Part shown: positions 28,391-36,188 of the stretch, piece by piece | How positions within the stretch are numbered: position 1 is the stretch's first letter | How the letters are laid out: each line of letters starts with the position of its first letter | Origin: Deltaproteobacteria bacterium | GTDB taxonomy: Bacteria; Desulfobacterota; Desulfobacteria; Desulfobacterales; Desulfosarcinaceae | Length of the DNA stretch: 64,000 bases | NCBI GenBank assembly: GCA_021824175.1 | Contig: JAKALP010000007.1 | Span: forward strand, 186,001 to 250,000 | Reading direction: 5' to 3' | Position numbers and translations under genes: made by a program | The notes under the pieces: generated by a model | What the model was told of the DNA's origin: nothing | Database searches by the model: none | Seen by the model: the letters and a program-made list of their open reading frames with translations, nothing else

Positions 28391-28426
28391 TAGGCAACAA
28401 TACTTCAAGGCTCGGAGTATTTCTTT

Positions 28427-28503
28427 CGTCATGCCCGCGCAGGCGGGCATTCAGCGGGATGGCCTTCAAGAAAACTGGCTTCCCGCCTTCCTGGGCATGA
28501 CGC
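28427..28503. repeat. Inverted repeat, GTCATGCCCGCGCAGGCGGG family
   Basis: Left arm CGTCATGCCCGCGCAGGCGG, right arm ending CTGGGCATGACG. Same family as 8570-8650 and 53261-53352. Together with the repeat at 28303 it fills the ~308-bp gap between the STAS gene and cheA, where no gene was seen. Confidence 0.85.
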
Positions 28504-28552
28504 ACCTTTGTTTGAGAAATTCCCCCACTTCTCACGGTAATTACTCCTCAGA

Positions 28553-28846
28553 CTACTGCGACGGTTGATCCAGGCCGGCGATCCGCAGGGCGGTGAGGAC
28601 CGGTTCCGACAAATGACCCAATCGGATCTTCTTGCCTTTGGCTTGCGCGGCCTGGCGGATCTGGCAGATGATCTGCACCCCCGCGCCGTCGCATTCGCTG
28701 ACCTGGGCCATGTCGACGGTCAGGGGTTCCGACGATGCCAACAACGGGTGGATCTGCTGCCAAATGGCGGCCGCCTCCCAGATTCCCAGCACGCCGTTAA
28801 GCCTGCAGATTTTGCTTCCATTAATGGTTTCCATTTCGATGGTCAT
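28553..28846 (-). CDS. STAS-domain protein lacking the usual phospho-serine
   Basis: 97 residues, a single STAS domain like anti-sigma-factor antagonists. Where such proteins normally have D-S-x-G, this one reads ECDGAGVQI, so the phosphorylated serine is replaced by glycine/alanine. Many chemotaxis clusters carry a small STAS protein whose role is unclear. It follows the poly-HAMP receptor by 27 bp on the same strand, with AAGGAG before its ATG. It could be a fixed-state partner of a receptor or kinase; that is inference. Confidence 0.88.
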   Translation of the reverse strand: MTIEMETINGSKICRLNGVLGIWEAAAIWQQIHPLLASSEPLTVDMAQVSECDGAGVQIICQIRQAAQAKGKKIRLGHLSEPVLTALRIAGLDQPSQ

Positions 28847-28873
28847 AAATACTCCTTAGAGTTGAATCTCCAA

Positions 28874-31450
28874 CTAAAATCTCTCAAATTCACTGTCTCC
28901 GCCATCTTCGAGTCGGCCGGGTTCGCCCATGTGTAGAAGCACTCCTTTGAGCGAGGGTTCTCTCTCCGGGGCGCCATCGGCATTCATTTTTCGGTTGCGC
29001 TTGGTCTTTGTCTTTTCGCGGCCGGCGTTCACTGAACCGGCCTGCTCTTTGCCCAGGGAAGAAAGTGCTTCCATCTTGAAAAAGGAGATGGCGTTCTGGA
29101 GTTGTTCAGCCTGTCCAGAGAGTTCTTCGGCCGTGGAGGCCATCTCTTCGGAAGCCGAGGCATTTTGCTGGATCACTTGATCCAGTTGCTGAATAGCGCG
29201 ATTGATCTGGTCGGCGCCGGAATTCTGCTCGTTGCTGGCCACGCTGATCTCCTGTACCAGTTCCGAGGTCTTCTGGATGTCCGGCATAATACTCTTAAGC
29301 ATTTCCCCGGCTTTTTCCGCCACCTCTACGCTGCTGCCGGACAACCGGCCGATTTCACCGGCCGCCATCTGACTGCGCTCTGCCAGCTTGCGTACTTCCG
29401 AGGCCACCACGGCAAAGCCCTTGCCGTGCTCGCCGGCCCGGGCCGCCTCGATGGCCGCATTGAGCGCCAACAAGTCGGTCTGGCGGGCAATCTCTTCGAT
29501 GATGGAGATCTTCTGGGCGATCTGCTTCATGGCCACCACGGTTTCGGCCACGGCCTTACCGCCGGTTTCGGCATCGGTGGCGGCTTTCAAGGCGATCTTT
29601 TCGGTCTGGGAGGCATTGTCGGCATTCTGCTTTATGTTGGACGCCATCTGCTCCATGGATGAGGAGGCCTCTTCGGCCGCTGAGGCCTGTTCGGTGGCGC
29701 CCTGGCTCATCTCCTCGGAACTGGAACTCAATTGCTGGCTGCCCGCCGCCACTTGATCGGCCGCGGTCTTCACATCCGCCACTACGGCGTTGAGCTGATG
29801 CACCATGGTTTGCAGGGCCTGGCCCAGGGTATCCTTCTCCGACAGCACTTCGACCTTGACCCGCAGGTCGCCCTGGGAGATCTTCTCAGCCACGGCGGTT
29901 GTGGCGCGCAAGTTGGCGACCATCTTAGCCAGGGCTTGAGCCAAGGTGTCCTTGTCGGAGAGTTGTTTGACAGTCACGCCCAAATCGCCAACAGAGATCT
30001 GCTCGGCGATTTTCACCGTGGCCTTCAAGTTAGTCACCATGGCGGTCAGGGCTTTGCCCAAGGTGTCTTTCTCCGAAAGTACTTTGACTGATACCCCCAG
30101 GTCGCCCAGGGAAATCTGCTCGGCAATGCTGACCGTCTCTTTCAAATTGGCGGCCATGCGGCGCATGGATTCGGCCAGCACCCCGATTTCATCCTTGCGC
30201 GTTTCGTCCATGCGGGCGCTCAGATCGCCGATGGCGATGGCCTCGGCCATGGCCACTCCTTTGGCCAGGGGCCTGACGATCCCCCGCGTAATGACCGTGC
30301 CCAGGGCGATGCCCACGCAAAGGGAAATCAAGGTGACCAGGAGCATAAATACTACGGCCCGGCTTTTGGCGTTTCGGCCATCCGACTTGGCCGAAGACAT
30401 GTTATCGCCGGCCAGGGTCTCTACTTCGGCGAGCAGGTCATTGGCCTGTTGTCCGTACTCATCCAGACGGGCCATGGCCGTTTCGGCTTCCTGTGATTTG
30501 GCGACCATATCGCGGTAGGCGGCCATCATCGCGGCGGCACGCTTTTGAAAATCCTCGTGGTTCTGATCCAGCTCTTCAACGGCTCGGCGAATGTTGGGAT
30601 TGTTGGTGGCGGCCACCAATACGCCATCCACCCGGCCGCCCTTGAGAATCGCCTCCGCTCTGCGGTCGAAAAAGCCCAGCCAAGTCTTATACTCCTGCTC
30701 CAGCCGGTCCAGTTGAGACAACTCCTTGGTTTGGGTAAACTCTTCCAGAGTCAACCGGGCCTGGGCCATGGCGATCTTGAGCTCATTGGCCATGTCAGCC
30801 AGCGGAACTTCTTCGGTTAGAATAGCACGCGCCTCGCCGCCCACGTGGCCCTGGTCGGCCCGTTTGGTGATCTGGGCGCTGATCATCTCTTCTACCTTGG
30901 TGGCATCCTGGTACACTTCATCATAGATGCCCTCCACCTGCTTCATGGCCTGATCAGCCACGGCCTTGGTCTTGATCAAAGTCCGGCCTTTTTCCATCAG
31001 ATTCTGGGCCGCGGTCTGAAACTTTTCATTGTGCAGGGCGTCGGCCTGGCGCACTTTTTCGGCCAGCTTAGGGTCATCGGTTTTAATCACCTTGAGCTTG
31101 CCGCCCTCCAACTCCGCGCCATTAAGGATGGCCTCGGTGAAACGGTCGAACTCTTTGACCGCTTCATGGTAGGTCTTTTCGATTTCGGCCAGACCTGCTT
31201 CGTTATCCGTGGCCATGACCGCCGTGGCGCTCTTGAATTCTTCCATGGCATTGCGCGTGGCCAACAATGACAGCCGCATTTCCATGGACATGTCCGCTAC
31301 TGGCGCTTCCCGGTCGCCGACCGCAAACAGCGCCCGGCTCATGGTTTGAATACCGTCAAACCCCACATAGCCGGTAATCAACAGCAGTAAAATCATACAG
31401 CCAAACCCAATGGCCAACTTTTTGCCGATCTTCAAATCACGCCAGTTCAT
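28874..31450 (-). CDS. Chemoreceptor with poly-HAMP array
   Basis: 858 residues. TM1 at ~12-32, a long periplasmic helical sensor (~35-360), TM2 near 365-385, then a first HAMP and about three further HAMP-like repeats marked by the recurring IAEQIS.GDL...V..LS(D/E)KDTL phrase. The signalling hairpin has the conserved tip, and the C-terminus is GGDSEFERF after a basic linker. Poly-HAMP chains relay and convert signals between membrane and kinase-control module. Start ATG 31450 has AAAGGAG. It is in one unit with the soluble receptor-like gene upstream (63 bp gap) and the STAS gene downstream. Confidence 0.93.
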   Translation of the reverse strand: MNWRDLKIGKKLAIGFGCMILLLLITGYVGFDGIQTMSRALFAVGDREAPVADMSMEMRLSLLATRNAMEEFKSATAVMATDNEAGLAEIEKTYHEAVKEFDRFTEAILNGAELEGGKLKVIKTDDPKLAEKVRQADALHNEKFQTAAQNLMEKGRTLIKTKAVADQAMKQVEGIYDEVYQDATKVEEMISAQITKRADQGHVGGEARAILTEEVPLADMANELKIAMAQARLTLEEFTQTKELSQLDRLEQEYKTWLGFFDRRAEAILKGGRVDGVLVAATNNPNIRRAVEELDQNHEDFQKRAAAMMAAYRDMVAKSQEAETAMARLDEYGQQANDLLAEVETLAGDNMSSAKSDGRNAKSRAVVFMLLVTLISLCVGIALGTVITRGIVRPLAKGVAMAEAIAIGDLSARMDETRKDEIGVLAESMRRMAANLKETVSIAEQISLGDLGVSVKVLSEKDTLGKALTAMVTNLKATVKIAEQISVGDLGVTVKQLSDKDTLAQALAKMVANLRATTAVAEKISQGDLRVKVEVLSEKDTLGQALQTMVHQLNAVVADVKTAADQVAAGSQQLSSSSEEMSQGATEQASAAEEASSSMEQMASNIKQNADNASQTEKIALKAATDAETGGKAVAETVVAMKQIAQKISIIEEIARQTDLLALNAAIEAARAGEHGKGFAVVASEVRKLAERSQMAAGEIGRLSGSSVEVAEKAGEMLKSIMPDIQKTSELVQEISVASNEQNSGADQINRAIQQLDQVIQQNASASEEMASTAEELSGQAEQLQNAISFFKMEALSSLGKEQAGSVNAGREKTKTKRNRKMNADGAPEREPSLKGVLLHMGEPGRLEDGGDSEFERF

Positions 31451-31513
31451 TTTTTTCTCCTTTGCTAACGCTCATTGTAGACAAATAAGAATTCCCATTC
31501 GCGCTCAATCTTT

Positions 31514-33541
31514 TTAAAACAGCTCCACATTGTCATCAAAGCCGGCGCTGGACTGCACCGCGGCCGCAGGCTCTTTTTGCTTCTTGGCGATCTTTTGCTC
31601 TTTGCCACCGTTGCTGATTTTTTCATGGGCGTCCAGTTCACGCTGCATGGTGTAACGGGCCTTGATATTCTTTTCTTCTTCCATCCAATCCTCGGGCGCC
31701 GCGCCGGAAAAGGGCTGGAGCAGCTTTTCAAATTGCTTCAAGTCGGCATGATGCTTCCTGAACACGGCCAGCAGCCGGTCGAAGAAATCGGTGCGCCGCC
31801 GGGCCTGGATGATCTTTTCCTCGATATGGCGGCCGTTCTCCAGGGCGCTGTACGACTGTTCTTTGAAGGCTACGCAGGCGGAAGTAAATTGATCGATGCC
31901 CTCGCGCAGCAGCCGGCCGGCGGCATCCGCCTCCTGGGCGTCGTTGCGGGTGGTTTGATCCAGGGATTGGGAAGCCGAGGCAATGCCTTCCATGATGTCG
32001 GTCACGGACTGGATGGTGGTGTTGGATTGCTCGGCCAGTTCCTTCATCTCATTGACAATGGCTTCAATGGCTTTGCCGGTTTCACCCAGGCGGGTGGATT
32101 TGATAACGGCGTTGAGGGCCTTGAGGCGGATGTCAAAGTTGATATCGCGCACTTTATCGATATGGGCCCCCATGCGGGCGATGGTTTGCGCGGTCTGCTC
32201 GCGGGCCGCGGTGAGTCGGCGCAGGTCGTCCACCCCGGCGTCAAAGAGTTCAAGCAGTTGCTCCAGGGCGCGGCGCAATACGGCCACGGGATGGCGCGAA
32301 TTGGCCGTATCGAACTGGCAGACGCCGCCGCTGTTGGAGAAATCGAAACCTTCGGGCTGGGCCACGGCCTTGACCGCCGCCAGCAGATGTTCCAGGGCCG
32401 AACCGGTCTGACGGCGCACTTCGGCTACGTCATCTTCAATGGTCTTCAACTGCACGATCTGCAGGCGATTGATGCCATATACTTTCCCAAAGATGACTCT
32501 CATGGCGGCCTGCGGCAGTTCGATGCCCTTGGAGGTCTGGACAATATCCACGGCTTCGTCCATGGAGAGATCGATGTGGTTGACCCGCTGGGACATGTTG
32601 TCATGGATCTGGATACTCACCACCAGGCGGCCCACCTGTTCACTGATTTGCGTGGCTTTGGCGCCAATACCGTCCAGCACATGCATGGTGAGCTGCATCA
32701 GGTTCTCCACTTCCACCAGGGCCTTGCTGACGGTCTGGTCCGCCGAGCCAATTAACTCTTCCAGGTGCCGCATGCGCTGGCTGATGTCGGCCTGAATGCT
32801 ATTGAGATTCTGCTGGGCCATGTTGGTGTCGTCGCTCACCGCGTTGGCCACCTCCCAAACGGTTTGGGCCAGATGGGTGATCTCCTCGGCCAGGGCCTGA
32901 AAGGTGGCTTTGGCCTCATCAGTACGCGCGCTCTCGATGCTGATGTTGAGGCCTACCATCTTGAGGTTCTTGGCCACTTGTTTAAAGCTGTTGTTCTGTT
33001 TGCCCAGGGCGGTCATGTCGCCTTGGATGGCCTTGAGCCCCTCCAGATCCGCGGCCAGTTTGGACCGTCGCTGGTTCAGCTCCTGGATGGCTTCGGCGGC
33101 GTGGGTCTGGATGGTCCGCAAGGCCCCCTGGACAGTTTGCTCCTGCTCGGTGGAAAGAACCGCCACCACCTGTTGGGTCAAGGCATCGGAGTCGGCCTGA
33201 ATGGTCTGCAACTGGCTGCCCAGGTTCAGGAAGTCAGGCTCGGTGGCGGTACAGATGCGCTTGAGCCCTTCGGCGCAGCCCTTCAATTTTTGAATCAGGG
33301 CGCTGCTGTCCAGCAAAGGGGCGGATTCTTCAAACGCCGCCGCGGCATTGCTCTTGGTCTGACGTGAATGAACATCGGGAGATAGCAGGCCCGTTTCCAT
33401 CCCATAGAGACCCGCCTCTGCCGGAGCGGTGCGCCAACCCAGCACCCGGCCGATCCAGCCCAAACTGCTCTTCAAAAAGCGCGGCATCCGCGGGTCCCAG
33501 CCTGTGTGCGTCGAAACAAGGGGTTCCATGTTCACCTTCAT
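31514..33541 (-). CDS. Soluble receptor-like coiled-coil protein with two MCP-tip-like segments
   Basis: 675 residues, alpha-helical throughout, with no membrane helix. Two segments resemble the signalling tip of chemoreceptors: residues ~185-235 (LKMVGLNISIESARTDEAKA...) and ~460-515 (FDIRLKALNAVIKSTRLGETGKA...; compare [14 protein letters not shown] in the neighbouring receptors). Each is followed by the V..E...LA pattern. The C-terminus ends DDNVELF, which echoes the FERF tails. It may be a cytosolic receptor or an array-organising protein. Its gene has its own sigma-28-like promoter and leads the receptor-STAS unit. ATG 33529 is an alternative start with AAGGTG upstream. Confidence 0.82.
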   Translation of the reverse strand: MKVNMEPLVSTHTGWDPRMPRFLKSSLGWIGRVLGWRTAPAEAGLYGMETGLLSPDVHSRQTKSNAAAAFEESAPLLDSSALIQKLKGCAEGLKRICTATEPDFLNLGSQLQTIQADSDALTQQVVAVLSTEQEQTVQGALRTIQTHAAEAIQELNQRRSKLAADLEGLKAIQGDMTALGKQNNSFKQVAKNLKMVGLNISIESARTDEAKATFQALAEEITHLAQTVWEVANAVSDDTNMAQQNLNSIQADISQRMRHLEELIGSADQTVSKALVEVENLMQLTMHVLDGIGAKATQISEQVGRLVVSIQIHDNMSQRVNHIDLSMDEAVDIVQTSKGIELPQAAMRVIFGKVYGINRLQIVQLKTIEDDVAEVRRQTGSALEHLLAAVKAVAQPEGFDFSNSGGVCQFDTANSRHPVAVLRRALEQLLELFDAGVDDLRRLTAAREQTAQTIARMGAHIDKVRDINFDIRLKALNAVIKSTRLGETGKAIEAIVNEMKELAEQSNTTIQSVTDIMEGIASASQSLDQTTRNDAQEADAAGRLLREGIDQFTSACVAFKEQSYSALENGRHIEEKIIQARRRTDFFDRLLAVFRKHHADLKQFEKLLQPFSGAAPEDWMEEEKNIKARYTMQRELDAHEKISNGGKEQKIAKKQKEPAAAVQSSAGFDDNVELF

Positions 33542-33710
33542 GGCCAGAACGCGACATGGGCGGTCGGTCTGGCGGTTGAAATAATGATCCGGGCACGGAC
33601 CCGTTTCCCAAAATAACGGTCGGCCGGGCAGGGATTACCCCCACGACAGGATTGGCAGCGGCAGGACAAATATGGAAGCAGCTCAAGTTCCGGACACACC
33701 GTCTTATCTA

Positions 33711-33737
33711 TTATCGGCGGGTTAAGCGCGGGCTTTA
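33711..33737 (-). promoter_or_regulatory. Sigma-28 (FliA)-like promoter for the soluble receptor unit
   Basis: On the minus strand: TAAAGCCC, 11 bp, GCCGATAA. TAAA-N15-GCCGATAA matches the core FliA consensus exactly. Predicted leader is about 160 nt. Confidence 0.75.
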
Positions 33738-33742
33738 GGAAT

Positions 33743-33803
33743 TTGGTTGGTTGATTGGTTGATTCGTTGATTCGTTGATTGGTTGATTCGTTGATTGGTC
33801 GGT
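33743..33803. repeat. GATTGGTTGATTCGTTGATT repeat block
   Basis: Five or more tandem 8-9 nt units of GATT(C/G)GTT. Same family as near 11328, 19585, 35408 and 59775. Confidence 0.85.
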
Positions 33804-33821
33804 TGCATGTAATTGTGGCAA

Positions 33822-33893
33822 AGGGACTGAGGGCCTGAGGGGCTAAGGCACAAAGGGGCAGAGGGACTAAGGGACTGAGGGGCTGAGAGGGGC
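33822..33893. repeat. GGGACTGAGG repeat block
   Basis: Purine-rich units GGGACTGAGG / GGCACAAAGGGG in tandem; same family as 18002, 36122, 51474 and 59664. Confidence 0.85.
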
Positions 33894-34022
33894 GGTATTA
33901 CATCTTTGGTTCTTTTGATACGGGAGGACGATTTAAACGCAGAGTTCGCCGAAGCCGCTGAGGATCGCGGTGGTTTCGATTCATTCATAACGCATTAAAG
34001 CAAGGCTTGTCCAGCTATCTAT

Positions 34023-34040
34023 GGTATGATATATAATACC
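34023..34040 (+). promoter_or_regulatory. Operator-like palindrome and -10 region of the toxin-antitoxin pair
   Basis: An 18-bp near-perfect palindrome (GGTATGATATATAATACC, one mismatched pair) contains TATAAT and ends two bases before the PIN gene ATG at 34043; TTGTCC at 34007 could be the -35. This suggests repression by the ribbon-helix-helix antitoxin and a very short or absent leader. Confidence 0.6.
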
Positions 34041-34042
34041 GC

Positions 34043-34465
34043 ATGAAAATCGTTCTCGACACCAATATTTTGGTTACCGCTCTTAAATCGCGCCGGGGAG
34101 CGTCATTTAAATTGATTTCGATGATCCCGGATAAACGGTTTTCAATCGTCATATCGGTAGCGCTGATTTTGGAGTATGAAGCTGTGCTGCGTCGCGGCAA
34201 GCTTCCCAAATCCATTACCCTAAGCGACATCAACGATCTGGTCGATTATTTATGTTTTGTCGGGATACGCCAGGAGATTTTTTACCTGTGGCGCCCTTTT
34301 CTGCCCGATCCATCCGATGACCATATATTGGAACTGGCGGTTGCGGCGCAATGTGATGCGATTGTTACCTACAACAAAAAAGATTTCCGAGGCGTCGAGA
34401 AGAGGTTCGGGATAAGAATGCTTGATTCTAAAGAGTTCCTTCAAAAAATAGGAGTACTATCATGA
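34043..34465 (+). CDS. PIN-domain toxin (COG1569 type)
   Basis: 140 residues. PIN fold: MKIVLDTNILVTAL at the N-terminus (first acidic residue D6), SVALILEYEAVL with the conserved glutamate, and DPSDDHILELAVAA with the catalytic acidic cluster. PIN toxins are Mg-dependent ribonucleases. The downstream antitoxin gene overlaps it by 4 bp (ATGA), so toxin precedes antitoxin, the reverse of the common order. It lies on the plus strand inside a minus-strand chemotaxis cluster and is lower in GC than its neighbours, suggesting later insertion. Confidence 0.88.
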   Translation: MKIVLDTNILVTALKSRRGASFKLISMIPDKRFSIVISVALILEYEAVLRRGKLPKSITLSDINDLVDYLCFVGIRQEIFYLWRPFLPDPSDDHILELAVAAQCDAIVTYNKKDFRGVEKRFGIRMLDSKEFLQKIGVLS

Positions 34466-34701
34466 GCACTTTAAGTCTGCGTTTGCCCAATTCACTCCAT
34501 GAGCAGATCCGCCGGCTGGCCAAAGCGGAGGGAATATCCATTAACCAGTTTTTAGCTTCCGCGGCCGCTGAAAAGATGACTGCGCTCTTGACCGCAGACT
34601 ATCTTGACTCCAGGGCCAAACGGGCCAAGAGGGAAGAGTTTCTCAGGGTTCTGGGGAAAGTGCCGGATGTGCCGCCGGAAGGGCATGATTTGGTTGATTA
34701 G
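34462..34701 (+). CDS. Ribbon-helix-helix antitoxin partner of PIN toxin
   Basis: 79 residues. N-terminal STLSLRLPNSLHEQIRRLA then EGISINQFLASAAAEKM is a ribbon-helix-helix (HicB/CopG-like) DNA-binding fold; the acidic tail probably covers the toxin active site. Starts within the toxin stop codon and has TAGGAGT upstream. It probably represses the pair through the palindrome at 34023-34040. Confidence 0.88.
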   Translation: MSTLSLRLPNSLHEQIRRLAKAEGISINQFLASAAAEKMTALLTADYLDSRAKRAKREEFLRVLGKVPDVPPEGHDLVD

Positions 34702-34742
34702 TAAATTCGTTAATTCGTTGATTGGTTGTGTGTCTCCCCACT

Positions 34743-34810
34743 TCGTACTCGTACTCGTACGCGTACTCGATACAGATTTTCGAGTACGCGTACGAGTACG
34801 AGTACGAGTA
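34743..34810. repeat. TACGAG-hexamer palindrome, copy D
   Basis: Left arm CGTACTCGTACTCGTACGCG, short loop (ATACAGA), right arm TTTTCGAGTACGCGTACGAG plus two more hexamers. It lies between the antitoxin and a convergent response regulator. Confidence 0.92.
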
Positions 34811-34878
34811 AAAACGCAGAAGATCACTATGAGTAGTTGAATCGCAAATACGCGTTTCCCGCTCAACCATTTAACCAA

Positions 34879-35406
34879 TCAACCACCCCTGGCTTCCCGC
34901 AACGCCGCCGCGGTCACTGCATGCGCCTGGATCTCCTGCTGCAGGCGGGCGTTGACCTCGGCCAGTTCGGCCGCCTTCTGACGGATGGCGTTATGGGCCA
35001 GCTTGAGGGCCTGGGTATTTTCCGAGAGTTGGCGCTTCAACTGCCGCTCCTGCAACACCCGATGGACCACCTCGGGCAGAACGGCCCACAGTTCGGGGCA
35101 CTTGGTCAGATACTCCCTGGCGCCCTCTTTGAGAATCTGGCCCGCCACACGTTCGCTGCCCTTGCCAGTGACCATCACCACGCTCACGCCGGGGTCCACC
35201 TGGCGCAGGGCCCGGAACACTTCCAGGCCCGTGCCGTCGGGCAGATCAAAATCCAGCAGCACTACTTCATGGCGGGTCCCTTGAAAGGCCTCGACCGCCT
35301 CCTTGGCGCTGTAAGCAAAGGTTACGGTGTGGCCGAATTCCCACAAGCTGTAAGCATGGGCCGCGGCCGCGGATTTGCTATCTTCGACGATGAGAATGTT
35401 GGCCAT
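34879..35406 (-). CDS. Receiver-domain protein with coiled-coil tail
   Basis: 175 residues: receiver (ILIVEDSKS, VVLLDFDLPDGTG, VVMVTGKGS, YLTKCPE; the usual KP is KC) and then a long alpha-helical coiled coil (~120-175) without a known output domain. Hybrid-type proteins with such tails often dimerise or couple to kinases. The ATG at 35406 has no clear ribosome-binding site because a GATTCGTT repeat lies directly upstream. Confidence 0.86.
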   Translation of the reverse strand: MANILIVEDSKSAAAAHAYSLWEFGHTVTFAYSAKEAVEAFQGTRHEVVLLDFDLPDGTGLEVFRALRQVDPGVSVVMVTGKGSERVAGQILKEGAREYLTKCPELWAVLPEVVHRVLQERQLKRQLSENTQALKLAHNAIRQKAAELAEVNARLQQEIQAHAVTAAALREARGG

Positions 35407-35407
35407 G

Positions 35408-35585
35408 GTTTGTTATTCGTTATTCGTTATTTGTTATTCGTTGATTGGTTGATTCGTTTATTTGTTGATTTTTCGGGCGGGAGAGGGGTTGGGCGGGTAG
35501 AGGTTCAATAAAAATAAATGCGAACATAGATCCAACCGCTCAACGAATCAACGACTCAACGAATAACGAATCAACCAACAACGAA
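35408..35585. repeat. GATTCGTT / AACGAATC arms between receiver and cheW
   Basis: TTATTCGTTATTTGTTATTC-type units at 35410-35470 face CAACGAATCAACGACTCAAC-type units at 35535-35586, so an imperfect large hairpin could form. No gene was seen. Confidence 0.8.
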
Positions 35586-36095
35586 CTACGCTGCTGCCTT
35601 ATCCGCCCCGCCGTCGGCCTGCTGCACCATGGCGAGTTCTTCCACGGAGAAGATGCGGTCCACATTGAGAATGATGATGAACTGATCGTTATGCTTGCCG
35701 ATACCCTTGATGAACTCGGTATTCCACTTGGCGCCCACCTTGGGAGCCGGTTCGATGCCCGAGGGCTCGATGTCCATGACATTGTGCACTGCGTCGGCCA
35801 GAGTGCCGATGATGGTCAATTCGCCGTCCAGGGCGATCTCCATCACCACGATGCGGGTGTCCACGGTCCGCTGGGTTTTCTCCATGTCGAACTTCAGGCG
35901 CAGATCCACTACCGGCACCACGCTGCCGCGCACGTTGATCACGCCGCGCATGAACTCGGGCGCCCTGGGCACCTTGGTGATGTTGGTGACATCCAGAATT
36001 TCACGCACCTGGGAGACATCGATGGCAAACATCTCTTCGCCCAACTTGAAGGTCAAATATTGATGCAACATGGCTTTGGTCGCGTTATCGGTCAT
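35586..36095 (-). CDS. cheW: Chemotaxis coupling protein CheW
   Basis: 169 residues. CheW fold: YLTFKLGEEMFAIDVSQVREIL, FMRGVINVRGSVVPVVDLRLKF, and WNTEFIKGIGK. It joins receptors to CheA in the array. Ribosome-binding site AAAGGATG is upstream. It lies 93 bp downstream of the carbonic-anhydrase receptor on the same strand; a CTCAGTCCC repeat fills the gap. Confidence 0.95.
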   Translation of the reverse strand: MTDNATKAMLHQYLTFKLGEEMFAIDVSQVREILDVTNITKVPRAPEFMRGVINVRGSVVPVVDLRLKFDMEKTQRTVDTRIVVMEIALDGELTIIGTLADAVHNVMDIEPSGIEPAPKVGAKWNTEFIKGIGKHNDQFIIILNVDRIFSVEELAMVQQADGGADKAAA

Positions 36096-36121
36096 GGTTT
36101 CATCCTTTCGTTATTAGGGAA

Positions 36122-36182
36122 CTTTTTTCCCTCAGTCCCTTAGTCCCGTTGTCCCTCAGTCCCTTCAGTCTTCAGCCTTCAG
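36122..36182. repeat. CCTCAGTCCCTTAGTCCC repeat block
   Basis: Five tandem CAGTCCCTT-type units in the cheW leader; one arm of the GGGACTGAGG family. Confidence 0.85.
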
Positions 36183-36188
36183 TCTACC

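Larger units (their letters stand above)
33542..34042. other. 500-bp divergent gap with promoter, repeats and operator
   Basis: Contains a sigma-28-like promoter (33711-33737, minus strand), a GATTCGTTGATTGG repeat block (33743-33803), a GGGACTGAGG-type block (33822-33893) and the toxin-antitoxin operator/promoter (34007-34040). No gene was seen. Confidence 0.85.

Noticed and set aside
34552-34878. Minus-strand frame with Arg-Thr repeats
   Set aside because: Translation of the TACGAG palindrome copy D.
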